A stretch of 64,000 nucleotides of DNA from the NCBI GenBank assembly GCA_950106755.1, contig OX467090.1, positions 13,081,489 through 13,145,488 of the forward strand, read 5' to 3'. The position numbers and the translations under genes were made by a program. The DNA comes from Climacium dendroides. Taxonomy: Eukaryota; Streptophyta; Bryopsida; Hypnales; Climaciaceae. This document shows positions 1-11,277 of the stretch, piece after piece. Every line of letters starts with the position of its first letter. The first letter of the stretch is position 1. Under the pieces are notes generated by a model that was not told where the DNA came from, did no database searches, and saw only the letters and a program-made list of their open reading frames with translations.

Positions 1-812
1 TTTACTATGTTATAATATGGGAAAGTCAAATTATCTCCTTGTGCATTTCGGCATATTTTTTGTTTAAAGCTAGTCTCTAATAGTCCCTTTTACACTCACT
101 TTTTCCTAGCTAGTATGTCCTTGTGGCGTGGTAATTTCTACTCCAATTTGAATTTTCAAAGAATCCTAATATTAGATATTTTATTACAATTTAAACTTTG
201 GATGTATTTTCAATGTCTATTGAATTTTAATTTAAGAAAGACATAGAAATTGATTTTATACTATGATATTTTTCATTGTGATATACATACATGGTGAAAT
301 TTTCAGATTTTTGAAATATTTTTCTATTTGATGTGATTTTTGTTACTTTTTCTTCAAATTTTTTCAAAGAAATCAATTAGGAGTTAATAGATGACGGGGT
401 TTCCAACTTCATATTGCTCCCTTAGAAAGTTCTGGACGCCTTGGGTGGCAATTTCTTGGTTAATCAATGACTCTCTACCACTTTCTAGTTAGCCAATGAT
501 ACTAGCATTGCAACTACCTATCTAGCCAACCAAATAAGCAATGATTCTCTACATATTAAACTAAATCCACTCCAATGAATTGAAGGACTCAATGTCCAAT
601 GGAATGGTTTTAGGTAGACTAACAATGTTATGTTGAAAGAGATTTTTATGGACACCCATGATTCCATGAAGCATTTTTGTAGGCTTATTGCTTAGAGTCG
701 TAGACTTACTTGTGGCTTGTCAGCTCATCCCAATCTTCCTTGTGAAGTTGGCTTGAGCTTTTTTATGATAGATAATTATAGAAATTTAAAAAAATTTAAT
801 CTTAAAAGAATT

Positions 813-1040
813 CACTATAAGAAACCAAAATTTATTGATGTCAAAAGGAACGGATTTTAGGTGATTTTGAAAAAAACAAACCCATGTTTTTATGTCAACA
901 ATGATGTCCAATATAACATCAATGGACATCGTTTCTGACATAAAAACATGGGTTTGTTTTTTGATGTCACCTTTGATGTCACCTAAAATCCGTTCCTTTT
1001 GATGTCAATCTGTCATGTAAAACAAGGTTTTCTTATAGTG
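813..1040. mobile_element. CACTA-type MITE (foldback)
   Basis: The element starts CACTATAAGAAACC and ends GGTTTTCTTATAGTG. Nearly its whole length folds on itself as a long hairpin (arms from about 813 and about 1040 meeting near 925). A 3-bp duplication ATT flanks it (810-812 and 1041-1043), as expected for the CACTA/EnSpm superfamily. It has no coding capacity. A second member of the same family lies at 1657. Confidence 0.85.
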
Positions 1041-1141
1041 ATTTAAGGACTTTGAGCATGCAATTTGATAGCAATTTTTTAATCCTAGGAGGCTAGGACT
1101 CAAAATTTTTACATTGAAGCATACAAGGATTGTCTTGAATG

Positions 1142-1294
1142 CATGGTTGTCATACAGGACAAGTTACTATTCATTTTTCGTCCTGTAAGACGAGTTACTA
1201 TTCATCAAATGTACTTGAGAGGTACATTTGATGAATAGTAACTCGCCCTATAGGACAAAAAATGAATAGTAACTTGTCCAATATGACAACTATG
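1142..1294. mobile_element. 153-bp hAT-type foldback MITE
   Basis: The ends are CATGGTTGTCATA and its complement with one mismatch, and the interior is a near-perfect hairpin built around GTTACTATTCAT. Flanks 1134-1141 (CTTGAATG) and 1295-1302 (CTTGAATA) form an 8-bp duplication with one mismatch, which suggests a hAT-type transposase. A same-length copy with a perfect 8-bp duplication lies at 10411-10563. Confidence 0.8.
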
Positions 1295-1656
1295 CTTGAA
1301 TAAAAGTCAAATTTATAGAATTAAGATGAGTGGCTACAAAGTTATGTTCAATTTAATCATTTCAATTGTTCTCAATTAGTAGCAAGATTGCAAGAGAACC
1401 TTTTTGATTTTTTGTAATCAAGTATTTGTTTCTTGAATTCTTTTTAATGGATTTTCAACTAAATTTCAAAACAAATCACTAGCTTACAGCCTTGCACAAG
1501 TTGAAATACTATGAGATGTATACACTTTGTATGAATTTTTTGAAAGATGAACTATATTACTATATATTTACAAAGTCATGCAAAAAAATTCATTGTAAAG
1601 TTTCAAGATAAATCTCTTAAAATCATTGATGTTTATCATTTTGAAATAATAACTCC

Positions 1657-1883
1657 CACTATAAGAAAACCTTGTTTTAGGTGACATTCAAAAAAACAGC
1701 CGACGTCAAAGGGAACGAATTTTAGGTGACGTTGAAAAAAACAACCTGTATTTTTCATGTCAATAATGATGTCCAATGGAACATTAATGGAGATAATTGT
1801 TGACAGAAAAACATAGGTTGTTTTCTTCAACGTCACCTAAAATCCGTTCCCTTAGACATTGAAAATTTTGGTTTCTTCTAGTG
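1657..1883. mobile_element. CACTA-type MITE, second copy
   Basis: It starts CACTATAAGAAAACC and ends GGTTTCTTCTAGTG. It folds over its length like the copy at 813 and shares most of its arm sequence (for example a block around CTAAAATCCGTTCC). The 3-bp duplication TCC flanks it (1654-1656 and 1884-1886). Non-coding. Confidence 0.85.
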
Positions 1884-2442
1884 TCCAAACCTTTCAATGA
1901 GTTTGACATTTGAAATTACAGTTAGATTTTAAGAATCAATCATTGAAATAGAATATGTTTTTAACTAAGTATGATGGTTTAGATAAAAGTACATTTCACC
2001 TCTTGTAATTCTACACAATCATGCTAGTCAAATAATGCAATGCAAAGCTAGTAACATGATACATGCTATCTAAAAAATATTTAAAAAAAATAAAGACATG
2101 ACCAAAAAATAAAAAAGTCCAAAATGGTCTCTATACCTTCTAGAGGTTAAACTCTTTGAATCAAATTCAACGCTTTTGTCCATTCAAGCATTCAATTTAT
2201 ACTTATTCAATGTATCATATGTCCAACCTCTTAGTGCCCTTGAAAATAAATAGGGAACAATAGACAATAGTACCTAGTAAAGTTCAATAATGGTTTTGGG
2301 TCAAAACTATATTTGAATGTAAAATATGTACAAAATATAAGTGTTTCTTGCAATCACCTACTGTAGGTTCTAGTAGAATATATAAAAAAAAAAATTTCTC
2401 TACCCTGTAATTATTTGAGGGATTTTGAACTTGCGGGTTGCT

Positions 2443-2534
2443 GCCAAAAATACTTATCCTATTTATGGTCCCCTTGGACTTAGACTATTGCCAAAAATAC
2501 TTATCCTATTTATGGTCCCCTTGGACTTAGACTA
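2443..2534 (+). repeat. 47-bp direct duplication, two copies
   Basis: A 47-bp unit beginning GCCAAAAATACTTATCC occurs twice head to tail (2443-2489 and 2490-2534) with almost no differences, so the duplication is recent. Confidence 0.9.
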
Positions 2535-3797
2535 GTTAATGGTCTTTTAGCTAAAACTTTTGTGATGCATTTTTGAACTGGTGTATGTAAAATTTGAAAT
2601 AAAGTTACATATGGTCATTGTGGTGGTTGTAGACATTGAATAATTTTGTTTATTTTTTGAAAATTAATTTATTATTTTTAAGGAGACCCAATTGCATGTC
2701 TACTTTTGCCATTTTGGAGTTTGTCAATCCCTATTTTGACCTAAAAATGAAAAATCAGAGCCAAAAATTGGAGAAGTAGGTTTTGTACCAAAATTATACG
2801 TAGTGGGTATGAGTTTTTATGCAAATTCTGACATGTGTGACATACACATGGTCTCAAATTAGGACGACCATCATTATTGCAAGTTCGGACTTTTGCACGA
2901 TAGCTGAAAATACTAAGACAGCAAGAAATTAGTGTGAGGCAACCTCATTTCACTGTTTTGTGTAGCGCCAAGCTTAACATTAGATGTCAAGTGCATGAGC
3001 AGATTTTTTTATCAGTTTCTGACAACAGAAACATTTAATAATTCTATCTTTCAGAAATGACTGGAAACGATCATCGACATCCACCGATCCACGTGACCTG
3101 CCCTCCTAAAGATGTGATGGTCGTTGACAACCTTCGATGAGCACCACAGGCTGCACCATAGAGCCTGGCAGGATGGGGTATGCAGAGCGCAAGCATTTCA
3201 GGGAAGACAAGTTAGGACGGTCTTCATTCTTGCAAGTTTGGACTTTAATTCGCATCCCTACACCCCCACTTGGCACGATTCAAAACCTGTCTCAAAAAGG
3301 ATGAAGCACCATGTACTGACCGTAAAAATTAGGCTACACAAATTTGTATGTCCTAATAATGCGTGTTGTACTAATTTACCGGCGTGGCACTATTTGGAAT
3401 TAGAGTAGGTTCAGATAATATTGTACAATTGTACCAATTTCCTCGTCCAATTATTAAATGTTGTGGTGACCCTAGCTAATTATCAAGCTTGGTGATGCGC
3501 GCTACTTTCCCTTGGGACTAAACAGCGTAGCCGGTCGATCCGATTCCCAAAATTAGAGCGCAGAGCTCCAGAAACACAAAATCAACCACCCACACCCAGA
3601 CAGAACCTCAAAAAAAGAAGGCCAAGTTTTACATCGAACTTAGGCCTGGTAGTCCTGTTTCGATGACGTAGCCGCGTGATCCACAAGGACGAGCTTAATA
3701 TACCCATCTCCCACCTTGACTTGAGAAAACCAACATAGAACCGCCGGTCCCTGCCACGTCCCCACCCGAACCCCTACCCCACACAGCCAGCAACAAG

Positions 3798-3806
3798 TAC
3801 ATAAAC
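3798..3806 (+). promoter_or_regulatory. TATA-like box of the secreted-protein gene
   Basis: TACATAAAC lies about 125 bp upstream of the start codon. The same spot holds TACATAAAC in copy B and TACTTAAAC in copy C, so it is conserved although the flanks have diverged. A conserved ACGT core (GCCACGTC, near 3753-3762) lies about 40 bp further upstream in all three copies. Assignment as TATA box is inference from position and conservation. Confidence 0.4.
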
Positions 3807-3922
3807 CCCAAAAGCCCACATTGTAGTCACCCTTCTCCACTTCTGTCAGCTGCAACTTCCAGTCCATCACTCTCAAGCACCAGCATTCCATTCGACGCGG
3901 GGTCTTCCTGAGCTAGAACGCA

Positions 3923-4315
3923 ATGGCGACGTCGGCGGTCATGAAGTCCAACTTGGTGCTGGTGCTGCTGCTGGGTGCTGTGGTGGCCTCGCATGCGCAC
4001 GAAGTGTCCTGCAAGAACTCTTGCAAGGATCCCATCTGGCTGAATGGGATCTTGGTCCCCGTGGGCAAGACGGTGCTACTGAAGTTGGAGGAGTTGGAAT
4101 TGAAGATCGTGGTCGTGGTGGTCGGCTTGGATGGCGGGAAGCACACTGGCACGTACGAATGCCCGGAGGACGTCACGGAGCTTGAATTCTTGTACAACGA
4201 AGTCACCGGCTACTTGGAGGTGAAGATCACCGCGGTGCTCCGCATCCTCGGCGGAATCCTGAACTCTGTGTTGGGCGCTGTGTTCGGCCTCATCAAGTGC
4301 GACTTGCACTACTAG
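3923..4315 (+). CDS. Small secreted four-cysteine protein, copy A
   Basis: Single-exon gene for a 130-residue protein. Residues 1-25 look like a signal peptide (short basic N-terminus, hydrophobic core rich in V and L, small residues before the cut near SHAH). The mature part has four cysteines (C30, C34, C80, C126) and a valine-rich strand followed by GLDGGKHTGTYEC. A hydrophobic glycine-rich stretch precedes the final KCDLHY. It is probably exported and disulfide-bonded. Three copies in the window differ at only a few residues; copies A and B differ at three (V6A, N10S, Y97F). I do not recognise the family. The CxxxC start and DGG.YEC part recall Ole e 1/extensin-like domains only faintly. 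Coding GC is much higher than the flanks. The start is the first ATG after the conserved leader and is shared by all copies. Confidence 0.85.
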   Translation: MATSAVMKSNLVLVLLLGAVVASHAHEVSCKNSCKDPIWLNGILVPVGKTVLLKLEELELKIVVVVVGLDGGKHTGTYECPEDVTELEFLYNEVTGYLEVKITAVLRILGGILNSVLGAVFGLIKCDLHY

Positions 4316-5488
4316 CATGGTACGCTACCTAGCTCGCTAGTAACCCAATCAGCATGCATGGCGTGATTGGTTTTTGTACAAATATTTTATTTGCATCTCG
4401 GGCTTCAGTTGGTATCTTTCTTCGGAATGAATGTCGTGCTTTGTTTATTTGCTGCTTGCCGCTTCTGGGCTCCTGCTACATCGTTGTAGCTTGGTATGGC
4501 TCTCATTGCTATGAATGTATTTGGTCCTATCTGCAAAGTGAAACCATGGAGTACTTTCTTTGCTTCTGTCTGTGTATGTGGAACATGCAGAGCGAGAAAT
4601 TCAATACTTAAGTGAAGCCGGATGTTTTTCTGGTCGCGCCATGCATTTCCACTGCAATCCTCATTTGGGATGAAGCTGTGGTTTCTGGTTTCAGCTCTTT
4701 TTGCATCAGTGGAGTTTAGTAACTTTCCTTTGCGAATTAATATTGCAGGTTCGGAATTTCGGATACCTGTGATGGTTGCGACTTCAGATAACCAACTGAA
4801 GGCGTTGAGACTTGCTCACCATCGGAGTCTGATGTCCGTCTAGCTCTATGTAGATCGGGCCCGTTTATTTTTAGTCCGTCTGCGATTGAATTTGTTAAGT
4901 TGCAGTATACAATACTTTTACCCAGTTTTTTTCTCTCTGTACGTCATCTTTCCGGCCCATCCGTGATTCATAGTGGACACTAATGGAAGTGGCACGTAGT
5001 GTGGCTCTTGACTAGAAATTGTTTCCAGTCAGCTTGCCTGTGAGTTGTAGGTTCTAATGTTTTTGGAGACGAAACACTGGGGTTGACTTTTCTTAGTTTC
5101 GATTGAGGTTACACCCAGACTGATTATACGTGGCTAACTGCCTGCAGTGGCATGTTTTATTTTTTAAATTTTCTAGCAATTAAATCCAGTCTCCGAAAGA
5201 AATTAATTGAATTACACATTAGGAATGTCCGAGACTCCGAGTATCCTCAATGAATTTGATCAATGCTCTCACTATCTTCCCTTCGGCTCGATTCTGGTAA
5301 CAGAGGATATCTACATCAATGACTAGTAGGAACCTTAATTATGACTAGTAGGAATCGTAGGAGCCACAATCCAAGGTGATCGGAAATTGGAAAATATTCT
5401 TAGTGCTCTAGCTCTACATTCACTACGACTATCAAATCGATAGTGAATCGAGTAGGAATTTGATAAGCGAAAGTATATGACTATATGT

Positions 5489-5800
5489 ATGGGGAATTTC
5501 GTTAAAATGGCGGCATTCCATGTGCCATTTTTCAGACCGCCCTCTCTGAACTGTAAAAGTGACATCTAGGACAGGTATAGTTTTCAAGAATCTTGGTTAT
5601 TTATAGATTTAAGAAATCTATGACTACTATAGATTTCAGACTGCATGATATATAACATCTAACACAGGTATAGATTTCAAACATCTAAAAGTGATATAGA
5701 TTTAAGATATCTATGACGTTTGTACACTTCAGAACACCCGCTCTGAACTGTAAAAACTGCCAAAGTAGAGGAATTTTGCCATTTTAACGAAATTGCCCAT
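5489..5800. mobile_element. 312-bp MITE sharing termini with the giant element
   Basis: It starts ATGGGGAATTTCGTTAAAAT and ends with the complement of ATGGGCAATTTCGTTAAAAT. The 4-bp duplication ATGT flanks it (5485-5488 and 5801-5804). Just inside both ends are degenerate copies of the palindrome that fills the arrays of the 28.7-kb element (CAGACCGCCCTCTCTGA near 5525, CAGAACACCCGCTCTGA near 5740). The two ends differ from each other just inside the repeat (CATTCCATGTGCCATTTT on one side, TACTTTGGCAG on the other). The first matches the right end of the giant element. It has no coding capacity and is likely a non-autonomous derivative. Confidence 0.85.
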
Positions 5801-6049
5801 ATGTAGACAAAACTCTAACCGCAGTGGACTTGTAGTCAGTACGTTGCAGTTGAGAGCAATGTTTGTCTAGAATCCATCATTCCTAGCTAGCTAACCCTTT
5901 CAGGGTCTCAACATTGTGGCAATTTGCACAACGCCAATGCATCTGGCTATATCTTAAGCGACGTTTCAGAATGACCCACTTGGCTCGGCTACTACCATTC
6001 CTTAGCAGACCGTGATCGACACTTAATTAACACTTGGGAGTTTGCATGA

Positions 6050-6290
6050 AGAGTGCCTGGTATTTGATCAGTCTGCGATTATGTCTAGACTAAGTGCTGT
6101 ATTCCTCTGTGCTTTTTCCCAGTTTTTTACCATCACTGCAGGTCGTCTTTCAATTCCAATCAGTGATTCGCAGTGCTGTAAACTGTTGGGAGTGACACGT
6201 CGTGGAACTCTGGAAGTTATTTCCAGTCAGCTTGCCTGCAAGGTGCTGGTTGTAACGATTTTGGAGACAAAACGTACACTAGAGTTGACT
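6050..6290 (+). repeat. Diverged duplicate of the secreted-protein 3' flank
   Basis: This segment resembles 4880-5100 (shared blocks around TTTCCAGTCAGCTTGCCTG and TTTTGGAGAC), but no coding copy precedes it. The stretch at 5820-5960 matches the complement of 52840-52990 beside copy C. These pieces suggest the region once held another, now deleted, copy of the duplicated locus. Confidence 0.6.
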
Positions 6291-6386
6291 GTTGTACGTT
6301 TTAATTGCAGTTGTACGAAGCTTCTACGAGCAGTGATCGATACACATGTACTGTTTTCTCTTGATAAATTTGAGGCTCTGAGACAG

Positions 6387-6780
6387 TAATAAAATATCTC
6401 CAATTATGTTATCCTCCACTAATTCAGAGGAGTGTAAAGGTCTACATGTATTGAATTCCTCATGTGCGGTTGATTATTCCAAACCCAAGAATAAACGAGT
6501 AATTGTAGGTATTAATGTATGGCGTTCCATATCCCTTTGCTGCAAACACAAGCCAACAGACAGTAATAAAATGTCTCCAATTACGTTATCCTCCACGACT
6601 TTCAGTGCTCCGTGACTGTCTCACTGCCTTCCTTAAGAGTGTCGGTTCATTGAGAGGAGTATTAAAAGTCTACATGCATTGGATTCCTCGCGTGTCCCAT
6701 GTGCGTCGATTATTCAAAAGAACAAAAGAATCTCTGCACACATTAATTTATGGCGTTCCATATCCCACTGCTGCAAAATG
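6387..6780 (+). repeat. Diverged tandem duplication (about 180-220-bp unit)
   Basis: Two head-to-tail units begin GTAATAAAAT(A/G)TCTCCAATTA at 6387 and 6563 and both end with a block around TATGGCGTTCCATATCCC. They have drifted by substitutions and small indels. The 182-codon open frame that overlaps them looks accidental. Confidence 0.65.
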
Positions 6781-7553
6781 CGAGACGTTAAGCACCCCCA
6801 CTCGAGCTAATCTCGGGTCCAGATGGAAGGGCGGGTTCGTTCGCCGGCGATGGTGTCCAGCTAGCTCCCCTCCGTCCTTCGTCCGTCCGGAATGCAGATC
6901 GCCGTCGTTTCTGGTCATAATTGAAAGTGTTTCCGATCTGCAAACTGCTCTGCGCATCATTGAGAGTTACGTTCTCCTTGGAGGGGCTGATTTTTTGAGG
7001 TTGCATGCAAGTGGTGTGATGAAAATCTTTGAGACTGTTGTACGGAACGCAAAAGAGAGGTGAATGTTGTGTACCCTCCCTGTTATCTATTCCCTCATTC
7101 AGGTGCAACATTGAACCAGTGCTTTGTCTTTGGATCATACTGACGAATAAATGGTCATAGAAGTATCCGCTTCTGGTGTATGTACTGGTGTGCTGTGCAT
7201 TTATCTGAATTTCAGTTATGGAGGTGTGATTGTGTGAAAGACAGCGTCTCTTATGTCTGATTGTATTGTACGTGTTCCTAAATATCATGTGTCGTGGTAC
7301 AGTGTTTTCCTGTGGATGCGCTTGCCCTCTCGGCAGGGAATTTTACACGTACATGTTTTATGGAATGTGATTAGATGAGATCAAGGGGTTGCGGAATTGA
7401 CACCTAGCTTCCACTTCCTTTCGCAAAATGCAAACACAAGATAAAAATAGGAGATGGGAAAGCTTTCACTTTGTCCAATCTCTTGCGCTGCTGCAAAGTT
7501 CAACAAGAATTCAAAAATGCTTGTAAAAGTCCTCCCAGGCCGTTTGTGGCTGG

Positions 7554-7901
7554 ATGGGCAATTTCGTTAAAATGGCGAAATTCGGCTACTTTGGCAGTTT
7601 TTACAGTTCAGAGCGGGCGGTCTGAAGTGTACAAACGTCCTACATGTCTGAAATCTACACCATATTTATATGTCTGAAATCTACACCATATTTATATGTG
7701 TGAAATCTACACCTATGATAGATGTAACTTTTACAATTCAGATTGTGCGGTCTGAAATCTATACCAATCATAGATTTCTTGAATCTATAAAAGTCCAAGA
7801 TTTCTGAAAACTATATCTGCCCTAGATGTCATTTTTACTAATCAGAGCGGGCAGTCTGAAAATGGCACATGGAATGCCGCCATTTTAACGAAATTCCCCA
7901 T
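7554..7901. mobile_element. 348-bp MITE sharing termini with the giant element
   Basis: It starts ATGGGCAATTTCGTTAAAAT and ends with the complement of ATGGGGAATTTCGTTAAAAT. The 4-bp duplication CTGG flanks it (7550-7553 and 7902-7905). It holds three palindrome copies (near 7606, 7735 and 7845, for example CAGAGCGGGCGGTCTG), and an internal direct repeat around CTGAAATCTACACCATA. It is inverted relative to the copy at 5489, judged by which end carries CATTCCATGTGCCATTTT. Non-coding. Confidence 0.88.
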
Positions 7902-8187
7902 CTGGGTACTTATTCTCTCTTTTTTTTTCTTGAAGTAAAGGTTCCTTTACTTGTGTCAAAAAAAATGTTTGTAAAATTATTGCCACTGCCCTACAATTCA
8001 TTGCCTGAAACTCCAGTAAAGAGGTATTTCGGAGTCACCGGAATTCCAAGTGAACGACTGAAGGCCAATATTCTAGTATTCCAAAACACACAAAATGGTG
8101 ACACTTGCCTTTAGCTTCAGGCCACAAACTAGGACAGGTATTGATTTTGGTTTTAGGACAGGTGGAATGTAGTGCTGAATTGCGCCA

Positions 8188-8222
8188 GACAGCCAAAGTA
8201 ATGGAATATCGCCCGATTTAAC
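8188..8222. repeat. Possible decayed terminus of the same MITE family
   Basis: The block GCCAAAGTAATGGAATATCG followed by CCCGATTTAAC aligns with the inner terminus of the MITEs at 5489 and 7554 with several substitutions. No partner end was found, so this is at most a relic. Confidence 0.3.
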
Positions 8223-10058
8223 CCTTAAACGCTTAAACCCTTAACCCTGGAGCGCTCCGACGTCCATTTTTTGGACGATGAACAGATTGAAGTTCTTGGT
8301 TATGTAGTTGTTGGTTATGTCTCGTTCCTGCTTCAATGAAACTCATCCTTCTTTTTGTGATACTTTACCAAGTTATGATCTTATCTAATGGTTGGATTTG
8401 GTGTTATTAGAATATAATTTTTTTTTAAATTACAAATGCGAAAGTGTGTCAAGTGTGTCAAATTGCATTGATTCTAGTTCAGAACTAGATTTGCAAAAAT
8501 GAGGTCATAGATGTAAAGAACACAAAAAATCACTATGTCAAGAAAATCTCATTTTGAATTCATTCCAATAAGTTTTTCTCAAAAAATGATAATATTTTGC
8601 TTATAATCAAATTTTGAAGGAATTTTGAAATTTGGCTTTCCAAATTTATAGAAAAATATTGGTGATAGCATTGGTGAATCTAATTGCATAGATGGAATCT
8701 AAAATTCAAAATCTAAAACTTTTCTTTGTATATCACTTCTAAAATATTCTTCCAAATAGCACTTTATAATGATTTTCTCCAAATCGTCAATTATAAAGAA
8801 GAGTTCAGATGCAAAGAAATGTTGTCAGAATGCAAAGAAATGCAAAGGAATGTTGTCAGAATACAGGAAATTGGACGTTCAAATGCGGTTCCTTTCACAA
8901 AAACTGCCAATCACGATGACCAGACTTCGGAATTGATGCAAACTTCGTACTAAGTAATTGCTCCTCATGAGATACCCAACCATCTTCAATTGAAAAATCA
9001 GCAGTTAAATCTGGCCGTACTTGACGTGATTTAGGCAGGTATGTTGTTGCGGTCGAAAAACACCGCATGGCGCCTACAAATTCGGCAAAATCATGGAACT
9101 ACACATTCGACACATCCAATCGGCCCAAAGCAATCTCAGGATGCTAGGAACCTTCTAGAAAAAAAAAAAAACTTCTCTACCAGCTGGATCGCACACAATA
9201 GTACTCTGAAGACCCACAAAACAAACAACCCGGTGAACAGTCGAGTGAACTCAGCAGGAACCAACGACAAGGACTGGTTCGTGCGCCTGAAAAAAGGCGG
9301 GGTTGATACCGCAGAGAGTGCGAGGTGGTCGCCGTCTTCTACGTGAAAGCTTGAGCCCCTGGATGCTTGCATTCCCCAATCCCATGGAGCTGTTTGGTCT
9401 GGGAGAAGAGCGCCTCACTCTCGAAAACCTGGCGCCAAAAAACACTGGAGCCTAAAACCGTAAGGGACTCATCTAGGTCATGCATCAAAAGCCTGCCCCC
9501 AACAGTATGTCTTCGGGCGCTTGGCACGTGACACTTGCCATTGCACCCGGTTACGTCACCCCAAACCCGTCATTCTTAGTCCGCAAGGGAGCGCCCCTGC
9601 CCCGTGGATGTGCCGAATTTTCAAAACACCCTACAAATTGGAATACAATGTGGATTTCCCTGTTCTTGGTGTTATTCGATTGCTCTCTGAGAATGCTACA
9701 ATGGCTCTTTCAGGTGTTTTTCCATTAGAATGCGGCAGATGATGCAAAATTGAGGTTGAAAAGCTCGAGGACACATTCTGTCCCTATGTCATTTGGGGGT
9801 TAAATACTAGGATAAGTGTAGATTTTAGTTCAATTGGAAAATAAATTACAAAAAACTCCAATTTCCTATTACCAAGGATGTTTAATTGCTTATGCACCCA
9901 GGTAACCTTCAATCCTTCTCTAGTGGTAAGGGCATTGAACTAAGGTAGAAACATCCAATTCCATCCATACACCTAATCCTTGTTCATATTACATTGAAAA
10001 AATCTATTTTTTTTAATATTCATGATTTTCTCTTGCTAATACTACAAAAATATTAGTT
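8223..10058. other. Gene-free stretch
   Basis: I see no exon with convincing boundaries. A GC-richer patch at about 9030-9740 has several overlapping short open frames on both strands but no recognisable protein. A TTAACCCTGGAGCGCTCC block near 8250 resembles the piggyBac-type terminus at 10063 but has no partner. Confidence 0.5.
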
Positions 10059-10062
10059 TTAA

Positions 10063-10293
10063 TCCTTGAGCGCCCCAGCGACCCAAATGTGGCCTCCTAC
10101 TATGAGACATTTGACCATTATAATGTCCTAGGTTGTATGGTGAAAACTTCTACAAATTTCTCCAAAGATGCCCTCCCTACCTTTCTTGCAATCTAAACAG
10201 TCATGTCTCTTGGATCTTATTTTTTAATCGGTAGAGTCTACTTGAGTGGCAATTTGTAGCTTGCTTTTGGAATTCGCGTTGGGCGCTCAGGGG
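10063..10293. mobile_element. piggyBac-type MITE (231 bp)
   Basis: The ends TCCTTGAGCGCCCCAGCG and the complement of CCCCTGAGCGCCCAACGC are inverted repeats. Both are bordered by TTAA (10059-10062 and 10294-10297), the classic piggyBac target. It has no coding capacity. The superfamily call rests only on the TTAA duplication and the CCCTTGAG-like terminus. Confidence 0.6.
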
Positions 10294-10410
10294 TTAAGAA
10301 AGTAGGCTTCCAACTACGCTAATTTCTTTATTTTGACGGTTTTGAATGCCTTCATCTTAACCCCAATTTTGATAGCTTTCTATGACTTCAGAGCATGCTC
10401 TAGAGAGACT

Positions 10411-10563
10411 CATGGTTGTCATACTGAATAAGTTATTATTCATTTCTTGTCTTGTAGGACGAGTTACTATTCATCAAATGTACCTCTCAAATACATTTGA
10501 TGAATAGTAATTCGTTCTACAAGATGAAAAATGAATAGTAACTTGTCCAGTATGACAACCATG
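10411..10563. mobile_element. 153-bp hAT-type foldback MITE, second copy
   Basis: Same length and sequence family as 1142-1294. It begins CATGGTTGTCATA and ends with the exact complement. A perfect 8-bp duplication GAGAGACT lies at 10403-10410 and 10564-10571. The interior is a near-complete hairpin. Confidence 0.9.
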
Positions 10564-10586
10564 GAGAGACTCAGTTCTATTTTAAA

Positions 10587-11277
10587 CATTAGAGAAAATC
10601 TGGACTCTTCAGAAGATCGTCAAGCTTAGACAAGCCACTCTATTTGGAGAGTCCTACAGAGCTAAGAAAAGGACAGCATCTTTGTCAAAGATGTTGTGTC
10701 AGCTTGTGTAAACTTCGTGAAAGACTATCACTTTTACTTTTTTTATGTATAGTTATGTGTCAGTGGACTTGTATCAAGGTATAAAAACGGGCAAGTTAGA
10801 CCACAACAAACAAGCCTATCAATCCAAGAAACAATCAACTAACAACTCTCTCGCACTCCACCTCCAAACAAGCAACAAAATTAAGTAGTACAAATAGCAC
10901 ATACCAATTCACAGATGGCAACCAATTGTGAAGAAACAGAGCACTCCATTTACATATGTTCCCAAGCAATTTATCATCAAATAGAGCTCGAATTTAGAAA
11001 TTGAAAAAAAATTTGCAGACAATTCTCTCTCCCAAGCTGCAGGAAGCCGATTTTCATCCTCTTCACCGCAACTTTTGATTGCATGACAGTATATATTTAA
11101 AAATAATAATTACGCCCCTTCTTCTATTTAAGTAATATTATTTTTGTAATCAGTGCTCAAAACTGACAATGAGCAACAATAGGGAAAAAATCACTGTCAA
11201 ACCAAAATAAATGTAATGAAAGGGTCCCTTTCGACACTTCATAACGGCCTTTTAGAGAGTCCAGATTTTCTCTAATG
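10587..11277. mobile_element. Inverted-repeat element, about 690 bp
   Basis: CATTAGAGAAAATCTGGACT at 10587 is matched by its complement ending at 11277, an inverted repeat of about 22 bp. The same terminal consensus (CATTAGAGAAA followed by CTG and, 20 bp on, AAGGCCG) bounds the larger element at 60613-61859, so these belong to one family. No clear target duplication or coding region was found. Confidence 0.5.

Larger units (their letters stand above)
1..2724. other. AT-rich gene-free DNA with MITEs
   Basis: No credible coding exon is visible on either strand. The stretch is AT-rich with many homopolymer runs. It contains three small foldback transposons (813-1040, 1142-1294 and 1657-1883) and one 47-bp direct duplication, each listed separately. 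The remainder shows no structure I can support. Confidence 0.6.
2725..5380 (+). repeat. Segmental duplication, copy A
   Basis: This segment is found again in reverse orientation at about 12545-15795 and, more diverged and shorter, at about 53170-55010. Homology runs from upstream of the secreted-protein gene, through the coding region, into at least 1 kb of 3' flank. It ends near the block reading CTAGTAGGAATCGTAGGAGCC. Copies A and B thus form an imperfect palindrome with a spacer of about 7 kb. Confidence 0.85.

Noticed and set aside
3124..3408. 94-codon frame shared in part with the minus strand at 14306-14596
   Set aside because: Only part is shared because the DNA is duplicated; N-termini are unrelated and no start is conserved.
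4354..4843. Short frames in the 3' flank of copy A (and their copy B partners)
   Set aside because: The DNA is conserved as duplicated 3' flank, but frames and starts differ between copies and copy C has no equivalent.
8220..8260. Telomere-like CCCTTAAACCCTTAACCCTGG
   Set aside because: Only a few irregular units; it fits a piggyBac-like terminus relic better than telomeric DNA.
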